From Acanthochromis polyacanthus (lineage: Eukaryota; Chordata; Actinopteri; Pomacentridae): DNA of 64,000 bases. Location: the NCBI RefSeq assembly GCF_021347895.1, contig NC_067132.1:29419757-29483756 (forward strand). The letters run 5' to 3'. Positions 35,330 to 45,232 of this stretch are shown here, one piece after another (within the stretch, counting starts at the first letter, position 1; every line of letters begins with the position of its first letter). The translations under genes were made by a program, and so were the position numbers. The notes below the pieces were generated by a model that was given only the letters and a program-made list of their open reading frames with translations, did no database searches and had not been told where the DNA came from.

Positions 35330-37835
35330 CCTGCATTTATATCTTCAAGTTCAATGCATCTGCAAATAGAATGAAAGAAAACACATAAAACATAAAACCA
35401 AAAACAGTTCTTTGTTTATTCTCCTTGGAAATGAAATGCAGCTTCTAAAGAGCTGAATCTGATCTGATACAACAAAGCATGTTGTTGAAAATAAGTGGTG
35501 GAAATGTTCCTGAAACATCCCAGAAAACTAACTTGATGACAACAGTTTTCTCCTTTAACATGTTCCCTCATTTACTGTAGTTCACACAGAGCAGCACACA
35601 AGTTTAACAAAGAACATTTACTTACTGTATGTGGTTTCTTCACGGTTTGTTCTTCTTGTTTTGTTTTCTTGTTGATCTGAGAAATGTTCAGAAAACATCA
35701 TCAACACAGACAATAACCGAGAAATAAATTCTGAAGTGAAAGAAGAACATCTTCTTACCTTTTTTCTTTTTACAGAACAGTAGAAGGACGACTATTACTA
35801 CTATTACTGCTGCAACCAGAACAGCTCCAATCACTAAACCGATGAATCCTCCATTGACTGATTTCCCTGAAATATAAAAGATTCAGTTAATTTTCTGTCT
35901 CTGGAAGCTCCATGATGGAGTTTTGTGATCTTTGATGTCTGCAGGTCAAACACATCTTCCAGATAATCAGAGGAACTTTTGCTGTTTTACCTCCACTTAT
36001 CTTCACAGAGGTGTCACTTATCAGCGTCTCCTCAGCATTACTGAGTTGACAGGTGTACATTCCCTCCTGCTCTGAACATAAGTCCACTTACTTGTTTTAA
36101 ACAGAGAGGCCGTCCTCCTGACTGTGTGAGAGGATCAGAGAACTACTGATGCTGTAAAGCTGCTCTTCATTCTGCTGGACTGTGGTTGTGTTGTGGAGGT
36201 TGATGTTGGATGGAGGTGTGGTGGACCAGGTGAGCTCAGGTTGAGGGTAGATCCCCTCTGAGCTGCAGCTCATCCTGTTTTCTACCTGCTGGATGTTCAC
36301 TTCATGGACTGGAGCTGCAGAAGGGGAGAAAAAAATAAGATATTTGATGTTCATCTAACAATATAGTTTATCTTTTTACTCTTCGAAATACATTGCACAT
36401 AAATAACTAAGAAACTAATTGTTTTCCTGGATTACTATGTGCATCTCATACCATCAATTTTTAGGTTAATAACTGAATCCTTGTCTCCATTGATGGTGCT
36501 GATGTAACACTGGTATCTTCCTTCATCCTGAACCTTCACTCCTGTCAGCTGCAGTGAGGCGTTTCCTCTGGAGATCTGGTCCTTGAACAGTGACGTCCTG
36601 TTTCTGTAGATCTGGTGCTGATATCCAAGCTGGTCTTGGTCGTCATAGTACGAGTGGACAAGAAGTCTTTTCATATGAGCCCAGTGGATGACAACTTGTG
36701 GACCAGCCTGGAAGCTGCACGGTAAGATGCATCTCTCCATAAAAACACAGGACACCTCAGTATCTGCAACATCAGGTAAAGACCATGTTAGTGAGAGACT
36801 CAGACCTGCATCAGAAACACACTTAGATTTAGTTATTGAGCAGCGTTTGTTCTGTGACTGAGAAATAAGAATTACAACTAAACAATACACAGCAGATGAA
36901 ACTGACAAGTTTGTAAAAATGAGTTTTCATGAGTTCAGGTCTTTCAATCTCCAGTTTCTGATTCATGAACTTCAAGAAGTTCGATCCATAAATTTCTCTG
37001 GAAGTTGAGGCTGTAAAGAGACAATAAAATCAGAAAGCAGTAAATGTTTAACTGGTGGACTATTCTTTAGTAATATTTTATTGCAGTGTTTTGTTGTTCC
37101 CTCCTGCTGTATTTGTACCAGACGAGGACCAACAGAGAATCAGAGTTTCTCCTCCACAGTTTTAGACCAACTCAGAGTTCAACTGTTTAAACTGAGACTC
37201 TAACGAGGAAACATCATTTAATTTAATCCATTCCGTTTGTTTTTCAGTAAATAAATGATGTCCTGAGAAATAAATCTGACTCTTAAACACAAATATTTGA
37301 CTCACAAAGAAAACTGACTTTTTCTTTTAGATTTCCTTCCAAATATCACAGCAAATGAAGACAGAATAATTCAATCATTAAATCTGTTCCAGCTCACCTG
37401 TATGAGGTGAAGAAAAGTTCAGAAGGTTTTTCTGTTCAGAGGATAAATATTTATGAAGAACTGATGAAGTTCCTGTTGTTGTAAACATGATCAGTTGTGT
37501 CTCATGTTCATCTGCTGCTGTCTGATGCTGCACATATTTAATCAACTAAAAGTAGAGACTCCAACAAACAGTAAATCAAGGATTCACTGCAGCACTGAGC
37601 TGCTCTGTGAGCTCCTCACTTTCTGACATTTAAACTGATGTGATCACATTTTGATCAAGACGTTTTGGTTTAGTGAAGGAGAGATTTATGAAATAAAAAC
37701 AGAATAAAATGCTGGATCAAGATAACATGAAACACAGTGAAGGGAACATTTAAACCAAAGTTTTTAGAATCCTGGTATCAGTTTTCACTCACCTCCTGTG
37801 GAAACTAAAATCTACAGAAACATGGAAAAGTTGAT
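35330..37835 (-). pseudogene. HHLA2-like copy 6, multiply broken
   Basis: Recognisable minus-strand pieces: degenerate leader 37793-37835 (start codon lost, in-frame TAG), intact V 36452-36763 (VIHW, DEGRYQCY), C 36092-36314, TM 35759-35866, cytoplasmic 1 35626-35676 and a tail from about 35359. The C exon is 223 nt rather than 267. A 44-nt deletion removes the region with the F-strand cysteine and shifts the frame to a stop (after QEDGLSV). The third Ig exon is reduced to the same remnant as in copy 2, with an identical junction. The upstream intron matches copy 1. A functional full product is unlikely. Confidence 0.85.
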
Positions 37836-38700
37836 CCTGATCCTGATTTATGTCACGTTTCAGAGCAGAACTGGACTAAAGATTTATAAACACCAGATGG
37901 AGATCCAGAGACTGGAAAGGCCACAGCTCATCATTCTATTATTATTTTATGATGATGACAGAAGAATCTAAAGCAGATAGTTTGTCCAAATGAAGCTTCC
38001 AGTACCAAATTAAATTACAGGAAGTAGTATTTGGAATAAATACTTAAAACCACAACCTGGTACTGAGAAAGTACTACTTGGGTGTAAACATTTGGAATTT
38101 TAAGTATTTGGACATTAAGGAGTCCATTGTGTGGAATAATTCTTGAATCAAACATTCATATTCTCAGTAGTATTTAAAGCTGAAACATTCATTCCAACTG
38201 CTTCTGTATCATCAGTCTGTCAGAGAGTCTCACTAAGTGTCAAAGCTGACAGAAACTAAGTCCTCCTCATGTCTCCTCCCAGCAGAAAGTCCATGAAATG
38301 AAGCTAAACTAGTGGAGTTCTCTGGTGGACTTCCTCCTCATGTTCACTTTATTCACAGTCTGATCAAATCCTTCATCAACATCTGAGCAGATTTCATCAC
38401 TAAAGTCACACCAACATCACCAACAATAAATCATCATACCAGCTGTTGTATTTCCTTTCACTCAGTGTTTTCTCTCTGTGTTTACATTTAGATCCTCAGA
38501 GGTGGAGTTTCTCTGAGAGGAAACGCCTCTATGGTGATCATTCTCCTCCTGCTGCTGCTTCTGGGGATTTTCCATTAGACTCACTTCCTCAACATGAGTT
38601 TACACTTTATTCTGTTCATAAACACCTCAACCCAAAACAACAGTGTTCTCTGATTTGTTCACGATATTCTAACTCTATAAATGGTCATTTTACACTACTG

Positions 38701-38720
38701 TATATATATATATATATATA
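38701..38720. repeat. (TA)n microsatellite
   Basis: A pure TA run in the spacer between copies 6 and 7. Confidence 0.9.
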
Positions 38721-38792
38721 TTCTTTGCTAGATGTGTAAATATCTGTTTATATGTATTTATTTTTCCATTATTTTTCTTCTTCTTTCTCCAG

Positions 38793-39310
38793 GGGCCTAT
38801 TTCACGAAGCAGGTTTAGTGAAAACTCTGAGTTTGTTAACCCTGAAATGAGGGAAACTCAGAGTTTTCCGTTTCACGAAGCGAGGTAACTCTAACCAGGG
38901 AATGCGGGGTAACTCTAGCCTGTTTCACAAAGAGGGGTAACTTCAACTCTCGGTCAGTTACCGCAGTAACAGACTCCATGACTCTAACCTGGTCACCAGC
39001 AGGTTTATCTGAGAAAACCTCGAGTTTCTCTCCGTCTCCGCCCTCTTTCAGCCACACGCGCTGTTTCATTTCCTCTTTCCTCAGCCTGGTGTGAGGCAGT
39101 CCACCGCAGAGAAAAGTGGATCTCTGTCAGAGACCACATTATGTAAATGTGGTCTGTTGTGTTCGGGGTGGATCTCTGACAGAGATCCACCCCGAACACA
39201 ACAGATCCGTAGCATTATGTAAATGACCACATTATGTAAATGTGGTCTGCTGTGGCCAATAGCAGGTTCAGGGGTGGATCTCTGTCAGAGATCCACCTCC
39301 GCTGTTGGCG
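38793..39310. mobile_element. MITE-like repeat with strong palindrome
   Basis: It begins ggggcctatttcacgaagca. The phrases tttcacgaagc / tttcacaaag and ggtaactctaacc recur three times. The second half holds repeated and inverted copies of gatctctgtcagagatccac and of atgtaaatgtggtct. The structure resembles fish Harbinger-type MITEs, but I cannot define both ends. Confidence 0.5.
39153..39205. repeat. Perfect 26-bp palindrome with 1-nt centre
   Basis: 39153-39178 and 39180-39205 are exact inverse complements (tctgttgtgttcggggtgga and onwards). The half-site cagagatccacc recurs at about 39286-39297. Confidence 0.9.
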
Positions 39311-39486
39311 GAGACACAGTGTACTTCAGCACCACATTGTCTCCCAGCGAACAGACACAGGCGGTGGAGCTTTGATTTACTTCAGGTCTGTGAGGTTTCT
39401 GGTCCTCTGATCGTCTCTCCTTCATATCAGGACTCTAAAGTTCAGTCTTTTCCTCCAGATCTGCTCTGAAGCATAAAATAATCAGG

Positions 39487-42484
39487 ATGAAGGTTTCTGT
39501 GTTTCTCATGTTTCTGTGGATTGTGACTGTTTCCAGAGGAGGTGAGTGAAAACTTTGTCTTCTCTTCATAGATTTTAGTTTCTCTTTATTTTCCATCCAT
39601 GGCTTTATTGTGTTTGACAAGTTGAGCTCTGTTGGTCTCATTAACTGTAGAAAGAGATCAGGAGAAAAAGGTTGAGGTGCTTTATTATCAGACTGAATTA
39701 AAGCTACAGATGTTAGGATGGGGTTTACACACTGATGTGGTTATCAGGAAAAATAATAATGGAATCATTGTAAATGAGAATTAGTGGTCAACTGATCCTA
39801 GCTGGTAAAATAAAGAAGGGAGACATAGAGAGAGAGAACAGCCACTACAGAGACTCTGGATGTCAGAGAGTGGATCTTTTTGTCAAATAAAGATGGAAAA
39901 TTGTTTTTTTTTTCATGTATTTTTGGAGCACAATGTTCCATGTTGAGAATAATAAGACATATAAATAATAAACACTTGATCAAAAAGAACTGAATCAAGG
40001 ATTTGAGTCAAAGTCTGGACTTGAATCTAATTCAGATCCTGTGGTGAGAATTTAAAGGATCAGTTCATGATCTAAAATCATCTAATGTGACAGAACTGAA
40101 AGTATTCTGCAGAGAAGAGTGGACCAGACTTCCTCCATGGTGATGAAAAGATGATCACCAGCTGGAACAAACATTTAACTGCAGCTCCAAACAGACCAAG
40201 CAGTTATTAGGTTCAGGGGGCAATTACTGATTCACAGGAGTGATCGAGGTTTTCAATAAAACTTCAATAAACCAGAATTATAAACTACATTTTGTGTTCT
40301 GTGGCTTATCTCTGTATAATATTCAATAATCTAAGCATTAGTTTGATGATCTGGAACATTTAAATGTGAGAAATATGCAAAAAATGTAAGATTTCTGTTG
40401 GGGGGGGCAAATACTTTTTCACAGCTCTGTATGTATGTAGGAAGCAAATCAAAGTAAACAGCTCACCTCAGCTCTTTACTGATGTACAGCTGAAGACCTC
40501 AAAGGTGTTTAAACAGAGAAAACCTGATTTACATTCAATGACTGTTGTTCATCTTTGGACGGAAATGAAGTTTTTGATTATTTGAGGATGAAAGAGGATT
40601 TATCAGCTCAATGTTCTGAAATTTACTGAATATCTGATCAAGGAGGAGATTTAAATTCTGATAAAATGCTGATAACAATAACAACACACAATTTAGCACT
40701 GTTTAGTTGTAATTCTTATTTCTCAGTAACAGAACAAACGCTGCTCAACAACTAAATCTAAGTGTGTTTCTGATGCAGGTCTGAGTCTCTCACTAACATG
40801 GTCTTTACCTGATGTTGCAGATACTGAGGTGTCCTGTGTTTTCATGGAGAGATGCATCTTACCGTGCAGCTTCCAGGTCGGTCCTTATGACATCATCACC
40901 TGGGTTCATTTCAAAGCTAGAAACCTTCTTGTCCACTCGTACTACAAGAACCAAGACAACCTTGAAGATCAACACCAGATCTACAGAAACAGGACGTCAC
41001 TGTTCAAGGACCAGATCTCCAGAGGAAACGCCTCACTGCAGCTGACAGGAGTGAAGGTTCAGGATGAAGGAAGATATGAGTGTTACACCAGGACCATCAA
41101 TGGAGACAAGACTTCCTATATCAACCTGAAGGTTTACGGTACGAGAAGCAACAAACACAGGAAACCCTGAGTTCAAAACAATTTTTGTGCGACGTATTTC
41201 TAAGAGAAAAGCATCAATTATATTGTTCAATGATCATCAAAGATCTTTTTTTGTCCTCTTTTCCAGCTCCAGTCCATGAGGTGAACATCCAGCAGGTAGG
41301 AAACAGGATGAGCTGCAGCTCAGAGGGGATCTACCCTCAACCTGAGCTCACCTGGTCCACCACACCTCCATCCAACATCAACCTCCACAACACAACCACA
41401 GTCCAGCAGAATGAAGAGCAGCTTTACAGCATCAGTAGTTCTCTGATCCTCTCACACAGTCATACTGATCTGGTCTACAGCTGCACCGTCACAACTCCAA
41501 CAAACAGGAGGAGAGCTGCTTGGAGGAAACTCAGTGAGGAAAACATCTCATCTCAACAATCCACTCACACATTATTGACTTGCTTCATTCTTGTCTTTTT
41601 CTCTTCCATCATTTCAGCTCCTATCAGTGGATCAACAAGTGAAACAATCATCACCTGCGCTGCCTCCAACTTTTCCTTCTCTCACCTGCTTTGGAGATTC
41701 AACCACAGTCAGATGATGGTGAAGCAGAGCAGGACTGATGGCAGCTCCACAGTCTCAGAGGAGTGGAGGCAGCAGGTGAAGGATGTGTCAGAGTCAGGAG
41801 ACATCACACTGCAGGACTTATCTTCAGAGCAGGAGGGAATGTACACCTGTCAACTCAGTAATGCTGAGGAGACGCTGATAAGTGACACCTCTGTGAAGAT
41901 AAGTGGAGGTAAAACAGCAAAAGTTCCTCTGATTATCTGGAAGATGTGTTTGACCTGCAGACATCAAAGATCACAAAACTCCATCATGGAGCTTCCAGAG
42001 ACAGAAAATTAACTGAATCTTTTTAAGTTTCAGGGAATTCAGTCAATGGAGGAAGAAACAAAGTCGGGCTGGTTGGAGCTGTTTTGGTTGTAGTAATAGT
42101 AGTAATAGTCGTCCTTCTACTGTTCTATAAAAAGAGAAAAGGTAAGAAGATGTTCTTCTGTCACTTTGGAATCCATTAATTGTTTGTTGTTTGTGTTGAT
42201 GTTTTCTGAACTTTTCTCAGATGAAGAACAAAATAGAACAGGAGCTCCAAACATCATTGTTCAGTAAGTAAATGTTTAATAAACTTGTGTGCTGCTCTGT
42301 GTGAACTACAGTAAATGAGGGAACATGTTAAAGGAGAAAACTGTTGTCATCAAGTTAGTTTTCTGGGATGTTTCAGGAACATTTCCACCACTTATTTTCA
42401 TACTGAAGAAGAATAAACAAGGAACTGTTTTTGGCTTTTCTGTTTTATTTTTGTTAATTTTTTATCTCATTCTATTTCAGATGA
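39487..42484 (+). CDS. hhla2: HHLA2-like Ig membrane protein, copy 7 (V-C-V, intact)
   Basis: Plus-strand exons: leader 39487-39541 (MKVSVFLMFLW), V 40821-41138, C 41267-41533, second V 41618-41908, TM 42034-42141, cytoplasmic 1 42221-42263 and the stop codon at 42482-42484. The CDS is 1086 nt, 361 residues, open throughout. V shows IITW, a variable C'-C'' part and DEGRYECY. The TM exon reads as a run of Val and Ile followed by FYKKRK, and the tail ends NIIVQ. The tail is shorter than in copies 2 and 4 because the last exon now begins with a stop in frame. A second in-frame acceptor lies 42 nt before the V exon. The leader intron contains a degraded Tc1 fragment not present in copy 4. Confidence 0.85.
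40010..40440 (+). mobile_element. Degraded Tc1-like element end
   Basis: Degenerate transposase-like reading (DLNPI-like start, then GDEKMITSWNK) is followed by a non-coding end reading gggcaaatactttttcacag, a common terminus of Tc1-like elements in fish. No left end is seen, so it is a 3' fragment. Confidence 0.5.
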
Positions 42485-43250
42485 ACGTGTTGCAGAAACA
42501 CTGGAAGTTAACTGAGTTAATCTCACTGAGTGCCTTTAAATCTAAACTGCGAGTTCTTGAGGCCGTTTCAACAACATGCACTTGAATGTTTTTAGAATTT
42601 GATTGTAAATTTAATTTTTAATTTTTTTTCCATATTTAAATTATGCTTTAAGTTTGCAATTTTAGAACCGTTCTTTGTACTTTCTGCTGCCTGTCATGGC
42701 CTGGATTCACTTGAAAAAGAGGTTCTTGATCTCAACGGGACCTCACAATATTCTGAAATCCTGTTGTCCATCATAGACATGGACTGAACTGTGCTGCGTC
42801 TCTCAGTGGATAAAAAACTAACTCTGTCCAGCTGCCTTATTGTGTTACATGTCTGGATGGATTTATAGAAGAGGAAAGATCTTTTATTCTAATTGTTTTT
42901 CTACCAATAAATACATTTTATATTAAAGCATTTTCTGCTCCATGATTGCTTCCTTCTCCAAACTGCAGTTTCTACAGTGTCCTGATTCTCTGTTTAAAGA
43001 GCTTCTCTGGTAGGCTGCAGGAGACTTTAGCGTCTGGGTTGTGCTAGTTTGGTTTTTGTCCGGTTTCATTTTGATGACCATCTTGAGGCCCCTCCATGTG
43101 GTTTAGTGAGGTTTTCTGGAACAGTTCTACAAAGCAACCTGCAGCAGAAGAGACTTTGAGAGTTTTTAGGAAGTTCTGGAGACCAGACTTTAGAGCAGCA
43201 CAAACATTTGTCAGCAGTTTGAGCAGGAGAAGGTGAGCTTCAGAGTAGAA
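42485..43250. other. 3'UTR of copy 7 and spacer
   Basis: Non-coding. AATAAA-like signals occur at about 42906-42911 (aataaatacatttta). No further exon was identified before the kinesin-like exon. Confidence 0.4.
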
Positions 43251-43263
43251 ATGAGAAGGAAAC

Positions 43264-43335
43264 CTTGTTGACCCGTGTGGTGAGGTCCTGTACCAAGAGT
43301 TTGAGCAGGTTGTGAAGAGTCTGTAGTTCTTTGGT
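43264..43335 (-). pseudogene. Stray kinesin-1 heavy chain (KIF5-type) exon
   Basis: A 72-nt minus-strand segment encodes 24 residues containing ELQTLHNLLKLLVQD and TTRVNK. This matches the highly conserved stalk/tail segment of kinesin-1 heavy chains, whose usual form has Arg and Phe where this copy has two Leu. It is bounded by TTTCAG and GTTTCC and is phase 0 on both sides, so it looks like one whole exon. I find no motor, stalk or tail exons nearby. It is therefore an isolated copied exon or the last trace of a pseudogene. Confidence 0.65.
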
Positions 43336-44092
43336 CTGAAAGCACCAGAAGAGTCGACTCATTAAAGGAGAAAACAGGAAATATTGTTGGTTCTTCTGTC
43401 GCTCTGCAGTTTCCTTAGACTGAATATCAAGTTTCTGTTTTAAATGATTTACTGTGTGAGCCCAAGAAGACACATAAACACAACACATTTTATTATGTTA
43501 AATCTTTTTATAAATTGTTTTTTAATTTTAATCATAGTTTTTCTCTTTGCTTGTGTAGTTTTGTCATCTGTGTGAAAGGTGCTAAACAAATGAAGTTGAA
43601 TTGATAAACTGAATAAGTGATTAACTCATGATTGTGACAACAGAAGTATTTTTATTGTGATTTAAGCGTTTGTTTCATTTTTAAGGTTGGGGTGAAAATC
43701 ATGACAGGAAAAAAACGATTAAAGAAATAAAGTATATTAAAAAAGCAATTAAATCAAAGGAAAAACACCAAATAAAATAAAACTTAAAAAAAGAAAATTA
43801 AACATTAAATGCAATTAAATTATATTAAACAGATGAAATACTTAATTAGATAATTTAACAGAAGATACAAAACATGTAATTATGAAATTAAACATTTTTA
43901 ACAAAAAAGTCCAGCATAGAGGGGTGTTTTGTGGGTTTTTAAGGCTGATAATGATTATTAGTGAGACATTTGGAGCAGATATTCATTAGCAGTCAATGAA
44001 AGTATTTAAAATCTTGGAGTAAAACTTAGAAGAACACAAACTCTACATGTTGATTTATAATCTAGATTATGTTCTGTTTTGTTTTTTGACAG

Positions 44093-44345
44093 GATTACCA
44101 CAGACCTGACCGTGAACACCCACCTGAGGGAGACGCTGCCTCAGATCTCCAGTCTGCTTGGTCGTGGTCTTTCTGCTCCAGAACATCTTCATCAACTACG
44201 TCTTCTTCTGAAGAGGCCCTCAGATGCTGCAATCTCTGACCTTAAGGAGGAACTGATACTTTTACTCTGTAACCAGACGACGGTTATTTTAAAGACTCAG
44301 CTCCTGGTGGCTTTGAGTGAAAATTTAACATCCATCAAAGCATAA
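44093..44345 (+). CDS. Unrecognised terminal-exon-like ORF
   Basis: An open stretch follows a good acceptor (pyrimidine-rich, TTTTTTGACAG) and ends in TAA. It codes about 83 residues, leucine-rich and probably helical (THLRETLPQISSLLGRG, HLHQLRLLLKR, LKEELILLLCNQTT, LLVALSENL). Codon use looks protein-like. I do not recognise the family and find no convincing upstream exon, so it may be the last exon of a gene with distant exons, or a pseudogene fragment. Confidence 0.35.
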
Positions 44346-44360
44346 CTACAGACAGATACA

Positions 44361-44790
44361 CATGGACAAAAATGATGGTAGCCCTCGGTTAATGAAATAA
44401 AAACCAACAAAGGTCACAGAAATAATTTGAATCTGACAAAAGTAATAATAATTAAAAATTCTACAAAAATTCACCAATGAAAATCAGACATTGCTTTTGA
44501 ACTGTGGTTCAACAGAATTATTTTTTTAAAATAAACTAATGAAACAGGCCTGGACAAAAATGATGGTGCCCTTAACTTATATTACTAATATTTTGTTGCT
44601 CAACCTTTTGAGGCGATCACTGCAATCAAACCATTTCTGTAACTGTCAATGAGACTTGTGTACCTCTCAGCAGGTGTTTTGGTCCACTCCTCATGAGCAG
44701 ATGCTCCAGTTGTCTCAGGTTTGAAGGGTTTCTTCTCCAGATGTTTCAGCTGCTTCTACAGATGGCATGATGTTTTTGAAACTGAATTTG
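44361..44790 (-). mobile_element. Tc1-like element, IR/DR-type end with transposase C-terminus
   Basis: Two direct repeats (tggacaaaaatgatggt) at about 44,363 and 44,552 lie roughly 190 bp apart, as in IR/DR-type Tc1 elements. Past the inner one, minus-strand reading gives a degraded transposase C-terminus (HEEWTKTPAERY, IAVIASKG). The rest of the element is missing. Confidence 0.65.
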
Positions 44791-45068
44791 TTTTTCTTAA
44801 GAAATTTCAGATTGTTCATCATGTTTTGTAGAAAGACAGCTCCTTAAATTTGAAAAGGAACAATGTGGAGCTGTGGTTATTTATTGGCTATTATGTTATG
44901 ATTTTACTGGTCACTTGAGATCAGACTAGGTTAAATGTTTAACCTGAACTACAATGAGTCTAGAATATGTCAATAACTAGCAACAGCACTGACTCCAATT
45001 CATTATAATCAGAGTGTGAACACGCAACAGAAACAAAAATAAAATAGAAAGGTGTCAGAAAGTCAAAG

Positions 45069-45074
45069 TTTATT
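45069..45074 (-). other. chrnd polyadenylation signal
   Basis: AATAAA on the minus strand, about 160 nt after the chrnd stop codon. Confidence 0.6.
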
Positions 45075-45232
45075 CAAACCACACAAACAAAACCAAACAG
45101 ATAAGATCCCAGATTATTCACTTCAAATGAAAGAAACACTCGGCTGCTGCACGAACCTGGAAAAGTCATCGAGTTAAATAATAAAACGGCAGCAAACCTC
45201 TGGACGGACACCAGCATCTGCAGCGTAAAGTG

